Shown here in pieces: positions 8,925 through 16,462 of a DNA stretch of 64,000 nt. A program made the position numbers and the translations under genes. This stretch comes from CBDEGK01 sp965237855 (GTDB lineage Bacteria > Pseudomonadota > Gammaproteobacteria > Pseudomonadales > Halieaceae): NCBI GenBank assembly GCA_965237855.1, contig CBDEGK010000008.1, forward strand, positions 682,001-746,000, in the 5' to 3' direction. Positions within the stretch are counted from its first letter, which is position 1, and every line of letters begins with the position of its first letter. The notes under the pieces are model-generated. The model saw nothing but the letters and a program-made list of their open reading frames with translations, was not told where the DNA came from and did not search any database.

Positions 8925-10243
8925 TGAGGTGCTTTGCGGGGCCTGCGACGGCGACGCCGGCGTTTTCGTGGCTGCGATTCGCCATCGCTATCATTGTCCT
9001 CCAGCGGTACATCGGGTGCTGGCGGCAGGGTTTCCTGCAGCTCCGTCCAAAATTTGCCGAGACCATCGAGGTCCTCTCCCGATTGCTCACGCAGCAACAG
9101 TAAATCATAGGCGGCGCGAAAGCGGCGATGACCCACCAAGGCATGGGTGCCCTTGCCCTTGCGTTTGAGCAGGCGCAATTGGAATTCCCAAATTTCGCGC
9201 ATAGGCGCGGTAAAGCGCCGGGGGATGGCGATATGGTGTATCTGCTCGCCGATAATGGTTTGCGCGGCCTCGCCCATGGCAGTCATGGATGCCTGGCCCC
9301 CACCTTCGATGTGGTGTGCCAGTTGTATGGTAGGTGGCCACAGCAGAGCGGCGAGAATGAACGCCGGTGTGACCGGTTTCCCCTCGACGATACGGGCATC
9401 GGTGCTGGCCATGGCTGCTTCGATAAGGCCGCCGGCGTAGGGCATTTCTTCTATGGCAGTGGCGGTGGCGGGGAACAAGTGCTCCAGCAAGCCGTATTCG
9501 CACAACAGCTTGAAGGTTGCCAGCGCGTAACCCGCCATAAACAGTTTTAGAATCTCATCGAAGAGCCGGGCTGCGGGAATAGCCTCCAGTAAATAGGCGA
9601 GGTCAGGGATGGGTTCAGCGGTGGCGGCTTCGATCTGAAACTCTAGTTTGGCCGCGAATCGCACAGCCCGAATCATCCGCACCGGGTCTTCCCGGTAACG
9701 TTTCTCGGGGTCGCCAATGATACAGATCAGTTGTCTTTCCAGGTCTTGTAAGCCGTGAACATAATCAAAAACGGTAAAATCGTCACTGCTGTAATACAGG
9801 GCGTTGACGGTGAAGTCGCGACGTGCGGCGTCTTCCTCCAGGCTGCCATAGACATTGTCTCGCAACAGCACGCCTTCATCGGATTTTTTTGCATGGCGTG
9901 GAGAGTGGTCGTCATCTTCCTCGTCGTGATGACCGCGAAATGTGGTTACCTCGATGATCTCACGGCCAAAGCGCACATGCACAATACGAAAGCGGCGGCC
10001 AATGATGCGTGAATTTCGAAACAGGTCATGTACCTGCTCCGGGGTGGCATCAGTAGCGACGTCAAAATCCTTGGGGTGCCCTCCCAGCAGAAGGTCGCGC
10101 ACGGCGCCACCCACCAGGTAGCCCTGATAGCCCTGGCTGCGAAGTCGGGACATTACCTTTAAGGCGCTGTCACTAATGTTATTTCGAGATACAGAATGGC
10201 TGTCCCGGGGGATTCGGGTAGCGGCCTCAATTGCGGATGTCAT
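8921..10243 (-). CDS. pcnB: Poly(A) polymerase I
   Basis: PcnB adds 3' poly(A) tails that direct RNA decay. The nucleotidyltransferase motif LVGGAVRDLLLG with HPKDFDVATDATP carries the catalytic Asp pair, and RDFTVNALYY and EDPVRMIRAVRFAAKL are the RNA-binding head domain. The C-terminus is the usual arginine tail (RKRRRRRRRPRKAPQ). The frame is open up to 10396, but the ATG at 10243 gives 440 residues and leaves the preceding DNA for the sRNA locus. There is no strong ribosome-binding site; E. coli pcnB also has weak initiation (AUU). It lies downstream of cbrB exactly as in Pseudomonas. Confidence 0.9.
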   Translation of the reverse strand: MTSAIEAATRIPRDSHSVSRNNISDSALKVMSRLRSQGYQGYLVGGAVRDLLLGGHPKDFDVATDATPEQVHDLFRNSRIIGRRFRIVHVRFGREIIEVTTFRGHHDEEDDDHSPRHAKKSDEGVLLRDNVYGSLEEDAARRDFTVNALYYSSDDFTVFDYVHGLQDLERQLICIIGDPEKRYREDPVRMIRAVRFAAKLEFQIEAATAEPIPDLAYLLEAIPAARLFDEILKLFMAGYALATFKLLCEYGLLEHLFPATATAIEEMPYAGGLIEAAMASTDARIVEGKPVTPAFILAALLWPPTIQLAHHIEGGGQASMTAMGEAAQTIIGEQIHHIAIPRRFTAPMREIWEFQLRLLKRKGKGTHALVGHRRFRAAYDLLLLREQSGEDLDGLGKFWTELQETLPPAPDVPLEDNDSDGESQPRKRRRRRRRPRKAPQ

Positions 10244-10303
10244 GTGTCGGTTAGTCAAGCTCCTGCGCGGTGCAGCGCAGTCTATCACAGTGGGAAGGAT
10301 GAC

Positions 10304-10392
10304 GGGGAAAACGAGGTTTTCCCCATCCAGGTCTCTATTGAGTCTTATTTTTATTTCTACGTGTGTTTTTATTGTTATTTGGCATATCACCA
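10304..10392 (-). ncRNA. CrcZ-like sRNA, second (downstream) copy
   Basis: This is a minus-strand segment with the same parts in the same order as the copy at 10613-10711. It has an A-rich stretch containing AATAACAATAA (10369-10379) and two more AAnAAnAA motifs (10345-10355), then the box GACCTGGAT (10325-10333), then a perfect hairpin GGGGAAAAC-CTC-GTTTTCCCC (10304-10324). AAnAAnAA motifs are the Hfq/Crc-binding feature of Pseudomonas CrcZ. No U-tract follows the hairpin, so the 3' end is uncertain. It could be the 3' half of one ~408-nt transcript rather than a separate RNA. Confidence 0.5.
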
Positions 10393-10405
10393 GCACTTAG
10401 TGCCT
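10392..10405 (-). promoter_or_regulatory. Degenerate sigma-54-like element of second sRNA copy
   Basis: The minus-strand sequence AGGCACTAAGTGCT resembles the intact upstream promoter, but its GG-to-GC distance is two bases short. Sigma-54 promoters tolerate such spacing changes poorly, so it is probably inactive. It sits at the position expected from a duplication of the first unit. Confidence 0.35.
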
Positions 10406-10433
10406 AATGACAAAAATACAATTAACTCAGTTA

Positions 10434-10462
10434 GTTATAACCCTCCCGTAGCAAATAAGCAA
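10434..10462 (-). promoter_or_regulatory. Possible sigma-70 promoter ahead of second sRNA copy/pcnB
   Basis: On the minus strand TTGCTT (10457-10462) and TATAAC (10434-10439) are 17 bases apart. The -10 matches 5/6 and the -35 matches 3/6. It could drive pcnB and the second sRNA copy independently of CbrB. Confidence 0.35.
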
Positions 10463-10479
10463 TCACTCGTACGCTCATC

Positions 10480-10526
10480 TGTTACCGAATGCCGCTTATC
10501 ATGAGTTTGCGCCACCGGGGGTAACA
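10480..10526 (-). promoter_or_regulatory. Activator half-sites of second sRNA copy (TGTTAC...GTAACA)
   Basis: TGTTAC (10480-10485) and GTAACA (10521-10526) form an inverted pair 35 bases apart. Their distances to the degenerate promoter (about 76 and 116 bases) match those of two of the three half-sites in the first copy (77 and 119). This parallels the CbrB-type sites upstream of Pseudomonas crcZ. Confidence 0.45.
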
Positions 10527-10612
10527 CCACGCCCGTAAAAAACCTGAACCCGGCCGAATAGACCAGCTAACTGATTGCTTTCACAGGAGAAAAAAGCGGG
10601 CAATGGAACGAA

Positions 10613-10711
10613 GGGGAAAACAGTGTCTTCCCCATCCAGGTCCATAGTTTGCAATATTATTGTTATTACAGCAGATTTGTATTTTTATTGTTGTAGCTGC
10701 TCGAGTAGCTG
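10613..10711 (-). ncRNA. crcZ: CrcZ-like sRNA, first (promoter-proximal) copy
   Basis: The minus-strand transcript is expected to start near 10711, 12 bases after the -12 GC of the sigma-54 promoter. It carries AACAATAA (10685-10692) and AATAACAATAA (10657-10667), all fitting the AAnAAnAA Hfq/Crc-binding consensus. It then has GACCTGGAT (10634-10642) and the hairpin GGGGAAGAC-ACT-GTTTTCCCC (10613-10633). In Pseudomonas the ~407-nt CrcZ lies in this exact place, between cbrB and pcnB, is activated by CbrB with RpoN, and titrates Hfq/Crc to relieve catabolite repression. From this start to the second hairpin is ~408 nt, so one long RNA spanning both copies is equally possible. Confidence 0.65.
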
Positions 10712-10724
10712 CTCGAGTAGCTGC
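10694..10724. repeat. 12-bp tandem repeat across the sRNA start
   Basis: TAGCTGCTCGAG occurs at 10694-10705 and 10706-10717, followed by a partial TAGCTGC at 10718-10724. The repeat covers the -12 element and the predicted transcription start, so copy-number change here could alter the 5' end of the sRNA. Confidence 0.75.
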
Positions 10725-10737
10725 ACAGTGCGTGCCA
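10722..10737 (-). promoter_or_regulatory. Sigma-54 promoter of CrcZ-like sRNA
   Basis: The minus strand reads TGGCACGCACTGTGCA. It matches the RpoN consensus TGGCACG-N4-TTGCA in all but one base, with the invariant GG and GC at the correct distance. It lies downstream of the gene for a sigma-54 activator (cbrB) and 77-119 bases from GTTAC-type half-sites. Confidence 0.8.
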
Positions 10738-10813
10738 ACATCAATAAAATATATAAAAAACAACCACTTAAAAAATACAAGTCAGTTTGCTAATAGTCAT
10801 TAGCTTGCCTTTC

Positions 10814-10860
10814 GTTACCTTTATACACCAGTTTTTGTAACCAAAAGCCCTTGGGGTAAC
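10814..10860 (-). promoter_or_regulatory. CbrB-type upstream activating half-sites
   Basis: Three GTTAC/GTAAC pentamers lie at 10814-10818, 10837-10841 and 10856-10860, the first two inverted to each other. They sit 77-119 bases upstream of the sigma-54 promoter, a normal distance for an NtrC-family activator. From memory, Pseudomonas CbrB binds inverted TGTTAC/GTAACA half-sites upstream of crcZ. Confidence 0.55.
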
Positions 10861-10864
10861 GCCT

Positions 10865-10903
10865 AAAAAGCCTGGCCGTGCCGTGCATGGCACCGATTCA
10901 GGC
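10865..10903 (-). terminator. Rho-independent terminator of cbrB
   Basis: On the minus strand an outer stem GCCTG/CAGGC and an inner stem GTGCC/GGCAC are followed directly by TTTTT. It begins at the cbrB stop codon and separates cbrB from the sRNA locus. Confidence 0.7.
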
Positions 10904-12307
10904 GCTTTTCTTGCCACCGGATTTACCGCCGCGCTTGCGGGGTATGCCAAAGCGCTGGCGCCGCTCCCACAGACACTTGCGACTCACTCCCAATTTTCGC
11001 GCCAACTCAGTTTCGCTCATGGAATCCTGGTGTTCCAACACGAACCGTTGAAAGTAGTCTTCCAGAGACAGATCCTCCGGTGGATCGTAGCTGCTGACCT
11101 TGGTACCGGTGCTGAGCGTGCTCACCGATCCGCGACTGCGAATCTGGCTGACTTTGACCAGTTCCAGGTCAATGCCCAGTAATTCATTGTCGATCTCCTC
11201 CTCCTCACTGAGAATGACCGCGCGTTCGACAGCATTCTCCATTTCCCGCACATTCCCCGGCCAGGCATAAGTGGTTATAGCCTGGATGGCTTTGGGTGAG
11301 AAACGGCGAGGACCGCGGTTAATTTTCTCGGTGCGCTGGTCGAGTAAATACTCGGCCAGCTCCAGGATGTCTTTGCCACGCTCTCGCAAGGGTGGAAGTT
11401 GCAGGCGCATGACGTTAATTCGATAGTAGAGATCCTGGCGAAATTTTCCCTCCCCCGACAGTTGCTGCAAATCCCGGTGGGTGGCACAGATCAGGCGCAC
11501 GTTAACTTTGCGCGATTCTACCGAGCCTATTCGGCGAATCTCACCCTCCTGAATAAAGCGTAACAGGCGCGCTTGTGCCTCGACCGGTAGTTCGCCAATT
11601 TCGTCCAGAAACAAGGTGCCATTGTCCGCGGCTTCGATCAGCCCCATGCGACTACTATTGGCACCGGTAAAGGCGCCTTTCTCATAGCCAAATAATTCAG
11701 ATTCAATCAAGGTCTCCGGAATCGCCGCGCAGTTCACCGATATCATGGCCCGACCTTGCCGTTGACTCTGTTCATGCAGCGCGCGTGCGACCAGTTCCTT
11801 GCCGGTCCCGGTTTCACCGAGCACCAACACGGTTGAGTCGGTGGGTGCGACCTTGCCAATATGCCGATAAAGAACCTGCATATCCTGGCAACTGCCAATA
11901 AACCCTTCTCGCTGCTCCGGCGCTATCTCAGCAATGCTCGGCTCGCCGTGTGGGCTGGGGTGGTCATGGATTATGCGCCGCACCGCCGACAACATGTCAT
12001 CGTGGTCGAAGGGCTTGGCGATGTAATCAACCGCCCCCATGCGCATGGAATCTACCGCCGAACGCAAACTGGCATAGCTGGTCATAATCAGTACTGGCAC
12101 CGCACCTGCTTTCTTGATGAGGTCTGTTCCCGGCGCGCCCGGCAAGCGTAAGTCACTGATTATTAAGTCAAAATCAGTAAGTTTGTGATTGCTCTCTGCC
12201 TCGCGAACCGAGGCTGCTTCACTCACTTTGTATTCGCTGCGCTCCAGTAAACGGCGCAGGGCAGAGCGGATTACCGACTCATCTTCGACCACGAGAATTT
12301 GTTGCAT
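10898..12307 (-). CDS. cbrB: Sigma-54-dependent response regulator, CbrB type
   Basis: This 469-residue NtrC-family protein has a REC domain (1-115; Asp in DLIISDLRLPG, Lys in YIAKPFD), an AAA+ domain with Walker A GETGTGKE, the sigma-54 loop GAFTGAN and Walker B GTLFLDEIGEL, the arginine-finger region WPGNVREMENAVERA, and a C-terminal Fis-like helix-turn-helix (ETELARKLGVSRKCLWERR). In Pseudomonas CbrB is phosphorylated by CbrA and activates crcZ and catabolic genes. The symbol rests on synteny: a symporter-kinase (cbrA) just upstream and pcnB downstream. Confidence 0.88.
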   Translation of the reverse strand: MQQILVVEDESVIRSALRRLLERSEYKVSEAASVREAESNHKLTDFDLIISDLRLPGAPGTDLIKKAGAVPVLIMTSYASLRSAVDSMRMGAVDYIAKPFDHDDMLSAVRRIIHDHPSPHGEPSIAEIAPEQREGFIGSCQDMQVLYRHIGKVAPTDSTVLVLGETGTGKELVARALHEQSQRQGRAMISVNCAAIPETLIESELFGYEKGAFTGANSSRMGLIEAADNGTLFLDEIGELPVEAQARLLRFIQEGEIRRIGSVESRKVNVRLICATHRDLQQLSGEGKFRQDLYYRINVMRLQLPPLRERGKDILELAEYLLDQRTEKINRGPRRFSPKAIQAITTYAWPGNVREMENAVERAVILSEEEEIDNELLGIDLELVKVSQIRSRGSVSTLSTGTKVSSYDPPEDLSLEDYFQRFVLEHQDSMSETELARKLGVSRKCLWERRQRFGIPRKRGGKSGGKKSA

Positions 12308-12403
12308 AGGGGCCAGCCTGTTTGTTTCGTTATGTTACCGCTTGGGTAGATGCCACCCAAAATAGCGTTTCTATGGCCATTTTTCCAGTGTGTCTACCAG
12401 TGT

Positions 12404-15400
12404 TTACAGGTATTCGCTGGCGTATTCAGCTGGTTCCAAGGTGAGGTTGAACCGAGTTCCGCCCGTTTCGGTGAGGGGGCTGGTGAGCTGAATGCGTCCG
12501 CCCATATCCTCCAGAATGCTGTATACCAGGGACAGCCCCAGTCCCGTGCCAAGCCCCGGATCCTTGGTGGTAAAGAAGGGCTCGAAAATCTGGTCCCTGA
12601 TGTCTTCAGCGATTCCACTGCCCTGGTCGGATACGGTGATTTCGACCTGCTCGAGGCTACTGACGCTGTCTACTTCAATGGTTTGTCCGTCGGTGCTGGC
12701 GTCTCGGGCATTGCTCAACAGGTTGATAAATACCTGCAGCAGTTTCTGGCCATCGGCCAGCACCAGGTGTTCCCTGTCGCAGTGATTAACATAGCTGACC
12801 GGTCGCGCATTCCTGTCCAGTTGCAGTAAGTGAATGGCTTCGTCTACACAGTCGGCGAGATTGGTCGGCACCTGCGTTGTTGGTTCCAGGTTGTTGCGAC
12901 CGGTATGAGAAAAATTCACCAAGGATTCGACAATCCGGGTGACCCGCTCCGTCTGCTTGAGAATTTCACCGGCAGCAATGTGTACTTCTTTGACGTCCTC
13001 CTCGTATTCGAGGTTTTGTGCCAGGCAGGCAATGCCGGTTACCGGATTGCCAATCTCATGGGCGACACCCGCCGCCAGTCGGCCCACCGAGGCCAGGCGC
13101 TCGCTATGCAATAACTCCTGTTCCAGCAGTCGATAGTCAGTTACGTCTTCGACAACAATTAGGCGATCGGTCGTACCGCGGCTGGGAGAGTCGACGGTGG
13201 TTTTATTGAGGCTGATCCAGCGACCTGCATGTGCTTCGTCGCTGTCTTGTTCGGGTAATTGTAGCCGGTGTTCGGCGGTTGCATCAGACATGGAGAAATC
13301 CTGCAGCAGCTTGGCCCAGGTGGCAGGCAAGGATGCCAGCATCGAACCCACTACCTGATTTGCCTGTACACCGGTGAGTTGCTCCATGAAGCGATTCCAC
13401 ATCAGCACCTCACCGTCCACGCCCAGGGAGAGAACCCCAACCGGCAATTCGTGGAGAGTTTCGCGATGGTGGCGGCGCAGGTTGTCGAGATCGGCGGCGA
13501 GACCGGTGAAACTCGACTGGGCCAGGTCGATATTGCTCTCAATCAGGCTGATATCCTCAGGTCCCTGGCGACCGCCGCGGCGGAAGGGAATGCTACGGTG
13601 AACGATTTCTGAGGCCACTGTAGGGCCGAGCATGCCGGAAAGATTGGCGGCAATCTGTTCTCGCAATCGACGCAAGGCAATCGGTCGATCCTCGTTGTAG
13701 GACATATCAAGACTGCGCAGCGCGCGTTGTAGTTCCTGGGTGGCGATGGAGTCTCCCAATTCGGCCGCCAGTGCTCCATGGTATTGCTCGGGACTGGTCA
13801 AGCTCAATTCGCGTCGAATTGGGTGATCAATGTCATCGACCGAGCAGGCCGCCGCTCCGTGTCTTTCCGACGTTGAGGTGCGTGTCAGCAGCGACACGCT
13901 GATAAACAGAGAAATATTGAGTGCCAGCGATAGGGTGGTAGCAACGCTCCAGACACTGCCTGTTTCGTCGAACCACCACAGGTACCAGATGTCGATAAAG
14001 ACCGGTTGAAAGCTGCTGATCGAGGGTAGCAGCAAGGCCAGGAACCAGACAGTGAAACCTGCCAGCAGACCGGCCAAAAGGCCATTGCGATTGGCGCGAG
14101 GCCAGAACAGGGTGGCAAAGATTGCTGGCAGAAACTGCAGCGTGCCGATAAAGGCAACCAGCCCTACATCCATCAGGGACAGGCGATTTTCCAGCAGCCG
14201 GTAAAACAGGTAACCCAGCAGGATAATGCCCGCCGCCAGCAGTCGGCGCAGCCAGGTCAATTGCTCATACAGATTAGCCGTCTCGGGGCTGCGCATGCTG
14301 TTGCGCAACTGGGCCGGCAGTACCAGGTGATTGAGGCACATATTTGCCAGTGCCAGGGTGCTGACGATTATCACGGCGCTGGCCGCGGACAGCCCCGCTA
14401 CAAAGGCGGTCATGCTGAACAAGGTTGATTGATGTGCCACGCCCAGAGCAAGAACGCTGTAAGAGGTTGGCAGCCCGGTATTCAGAGACAGTGCTGCCCA
14501 GGTAATAGGTAATACAGGCAGTGCCAGCAGCAGCAAATACAGTGGTAGGCCCCAACTGGCTGTACGCAGAAACCCTGGCCCCGGCTGTTCAGCAAAGGTC
14601 ATGTGAAACAGGTGGGGCATGGTGACCGCGCCGGCGAAGAAAATCAGTAACAGTGCCCGCGCCGAATCCTCGCGCAGTGAAGGGTTGAGGAGTTCAGTCA
14701 TCTGTGGATTGGTATCCAGCCATGCCTGCATGTCAGTGAAGCTGCCGAAGACGGAGTAGACGGCTACCAGGCCGAGAAACAGCATAGCCAGCAGTTTGAC
14801 CAGCGATTCAAAGGCGATAGTGGCGACCAGTCCCTGTTGCCGTGGCCGGCCGCTGGGGCTGCGTGAGCCAAATAATAGGGTGAATAAAGTGATGGTAGCG
14901 CAGAACAACAGCGCCAGGTTGTGGTGGCGATTGGATTCTTTAAACGGATATTCGGGGTGGCCGGAAAGGATTTGGATAGAGTCACTAACCACCTGCATCT
15001 GCAGGGCCAGCAGCGGCAACATGGCAGCCAGCAACATGATAGTGACCCCGGTGCCAACCCAGGGACTCTGAAAACGGAAGGCCAGTAGATCGGCGAGGGA
15101 GCCCAGCTGATAAGTGCGACACACGCGCATCAGCGGGGACAGCATCAGCGGTGACAACAGGAACATCACCACCACGCCGATATAGTAGAGCAGAAAGCTG
15201 TAACCAAAATTGAACGCTAATTCGCTGGCGCCAAAAATCCCCAGTGCGCCGCTGAACACCCCTAACGACAATACGTAAACCAGTGGGTGCCCAAGAATTT
15301 TTTGCGGTATCAGACCGCGCTGGGCGGTGAAGCCCACTGCAAACAGAATCGACAGGTAGCCGACCATTAACAGCACCAGCTGTGACAGGCTAAAGGTCAT
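12404..15400 (-). CDS. cbrA: Sodium/solute symporter-fused sensor histidine kinase, CbrA type
   Basis: This is a 998-residue hybrid. Residues 1 to ~490 are a 13-helix SSS-type transporter-like domain. A linker of ~120 residues that could be the STAC-type connector follows, then a PAS domain (~640-750; EVLMWNRFMEQLTG), a HisKA box with the phosphorylated His in AAGVAHEIGNPVTGI, and an HATPase domain with N box NLLSNARDA, G1 DQGSGIAEDI and G2 GTGLGLSLVY. CbrA senses carbon/nitrogen supply in Pseudomonas and can import histidine. It is coupled to cbrX upstream by an 11-base overlap, with cbrB 96 bases downstream. The ligand here is unknown. Confidence 0.9.
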   Translation of the reverse strand: MTFSLSQLVLLMVGYLSILFAVGFTAQRGLIPQKILGHPLVYVLSLGVFSGALGIFGASELAFNFGYSFLLYYIGVVVMFLLSPLMLSPLMRVCRTYQLGSLADLLAFRFQSPWVGTGVTIMLLAAMLPLLALQMQVVSDSIQILSGHPEYPFKESNRHHNLALLFCATITLFTLLFGSRSPSGRPRQQGLVATIAFESLVKLLAMLFLGLVAVYSVFGSFTDMQAWLDTNPQMTELLNPSLREDSARALLLIFFAGAVTMPHLFHMTFAEQPGPGFLRTASWGLPLYLLLLALPVLPITWAALSLNTGLPTSYSVLALGVAHQSTLFSMTAFVAGLSAASAVIIVSTLALANMCLNHLVLPAQLRNSMRSPETANLYEQLTWLRRLLAAGIILLGYLFYRLLENRLSLMDVGLVAFIGTLQFLPAIFATLFWPRANRNGLLAGLLAGFTVWFLALLLPSISSFQPVFIDIWYLWWFDETGSVWSVATTLSLALNISLFISVSLLTRTSTSERHGAAACSVDDIDHPIRRELSLTSPEQYHGALAAELGDSIATQELQRALRSLDMSYNEDRPIALRRLREQIAANLSGMLGPTVASEIVHRSIPFRRGGRQGPEDISLIESNIDLAQSSFTGLAADLDNLRRHHRETLHELPVGVLSLGVDGEVLMWNRFMEQLTGVQANQVVGSMLASLPATWAKLLQDFSMSDATAEHRLQLPEQDSDEAHAGRWISLNKTTVDSPSRGTTDRLIVVEDVTDYRLLEQELLHSERLASVGRLAAGVAHEIGNPVTGIACLAQNLEYEEDVKEVHIAAGEILKQTERVTRIVESLVNFSHTGRNNLEPTTQVPTNLADCVDEAIHLLQLDRNARPVSYVNHCDREHLVLADGQKLLQVFINLLSNARDASTDGQTIEVDSVSSLEQVEITVSDQGSGIAEDIRDQIFEPFFTTKDPGLGTGLGLSLVYSILEDMGGRIQLTSPLTETGGTRFNLTLEPAEYASEYL

Positions 15401-15566
15401 CGCCGTAGCTCTTGCGTTGATTCCAATATGCTGCCAGCACTAGCAGAAACCAGATGATGAAGGGTCTATACCAAGCGCTGCCGGCAGCGGTTACCCAGAC
15501 CAGCACCGAGGGAATAAAGATGAGGGTGACGGCCAGGAGAATCAGCAATGTGCGGTTGATATACAC
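15390..15566 (-). CDS. cbrX: Small membrane protein, CbrX-like
   Basis: This 58-residue reading frame starts at GTG (15566) and ends GDDL in an 11-base overlap with cbrA. It has two hydrophobic helices (LLILLAVTLIFIPSVLVWV and PFIIWFLLVLAAYW) and a basic tail. Pseudomonas has a small gene, cbrX, at this place, translationally coupled to cbrA. The ribosome-binding site is weak and the start is uncertain because no ATG is available. Its placement, composition and overlap make it a likely real gene. Confidence 0.6.
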   Translation of the reverse strand: MYINRTLLILLAVTLIFIPSVLVWVTAAGSAWYRPFIIWFLLVLAAYWNQRKSYGDDL

Positions 15567-15579
15567 GAAGCTGATCTTA

Positions 15580-16446
15580 TCAGGCCAGGACGGACTCGGG
15601 TATGTCCATGGTTGGCGCTATCTGTCGAGGTTGCCACTGCGCAGTTGCTTGTTGCAGCAGCTGTTGCGGATTGCCAGCCAGGGTTTCCGCTTGTTGGAGA
15701 AACTTCAATGCCAGTCGCAGGTTGTCGAGGGCGCGATTGTTGTCCAGGGCGGGGGCGTGGGTTTGCTTGCTCAGTTTCTGGCCGGCAGCGTTGGTGAGAA
15801 CTGGAATGTGTGAGTAGTGAGGTGTTGGCAGATCCAGTAGCCGCTGCAGGCAAACTTGCCTGGGTGTGGACTCATAGAGGTCTGAGCCTCGCACAATGTG
15901 GGTGACTCCCTGCAAGCCATCGTCTAGGGCAACTGCCAGTTGGTAGGCCACCAGCTTGTCACGGCGCCAGATCACGAAATCGCCGACGTCCAGGTCCAGC
16001 CGTTGAGTCAGGGGCTGCTGAATACGATCCTCGACAGTGACAAGGCATCGATCCCCTACCTTGATTCGAACCGCGTGCTCCTCGGTTTCGCCCAGGCCGC
16101 GGTCGCGACAGTGGCCGTCGTAAACGCCGTCCGTAGCCGCCAGTTTTTGCCGAGAACAATTACAGCGAAAGGCCAGATTTTTAGCCAGCAGTTGTTTCGT
16201 GGTGCTCCGGTAGAGATCGAGCCTTTCGCTTTGCCAGAGAACATCGCCGTCCCAGGCCAGGCCATGCTGGCGCAGGCTATTGAGAATATCGTGGCTGGCG
16301 CCCGGTTGTTCCCTGGGTGGATCTATATCTTCCATCCGCATAAGCCAGCGGCCACCGTTGTGGCGGGCATCCAGATAGCTGGCCAGTGCGCATATAAGTG
16401 AGCCCAGGTGTAGCGGGCCGGTGGGTGAGGGCGCGAAGCGCCCCAC
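15580..16446 (-). CDS. gluQ: Glutamyl-Q tRNA(Asp) synthetase
   Basis: GluQ-RS charges queuosine-34 of tRNA-Asp with glutamate. It is a truncated GluRS with the HIGH-like FAPSPTGPLHLGSL, a zinc site (CNCSRQ...YDGHCRD) and the KMSKS-like GQKLSKQTHA. The start is unclear: no ATG lies near the expected N-terminus. GTG at 16446 (VGRFAPSP) gives 288 residues; ATT at 16458 (ISAYVGRFAPSP) fits family length better but is a rare start. The frame runs open into dksA. It follows dksA closely, as in E. coli and Pseudomonas. Confidence 0.88.
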   Translation of the reverse strand: MGRFAPSPTGPLHLGSLICALASYLDARHNGGRWLMRMEDIDPPREQPGASHDILNSLRQHGLAWDGDVLWQSERLDLYRSTTKQLLAKNLAFRCNCSRQKLAATDGVYDGHCRDRGLGETEEHAVRIKVGDRCLVTVEDRIQQPLTQRLDLDVGDFVIWRRDKLVAYQLAVALDDGLQGVTHIVRGSDLYESTPRQVCLQRLLDLPTPHYSHIPVLTNAAGQKLSKQTHAPALDNNRALDNLRLALKFLQQAETLAGNPQQLLQQATAQWQPRQIAPTMDIPESVLA

Positions 16447-16462
16447 GTAGGCGGAAATGGGC

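Noticed and set aside
10244..10396. 51-codon N-terminal extension of pcnB
   Set aside because: It covers the second sRNA unit and has no similarity to poly(A) polymerase N-termini; translation of A-rich RNA gives a random-looking peptide.
10575..10793. Small frames of 60-72 codons in the cbrB-pcnB gap
   Set aside because: They are Cys/Ser-rich translations of the repeat and A/T-rich sRNA motifs, with no ribosome-binding site.
10868..10883. GGCACGGCCAGGC as another sigma-54 promoter on the minus strand
   Set aside because: GG-to-GC distance is one base short and the segment forms the cbrB terminator stem.
12341..12358. Short hairpin TTGGGT/ACCCAA between cbrA and cbrB as a terminator
   Set aside because: Only six base pairs and no clear T-run; the two genes are expected to be read together at least partly.
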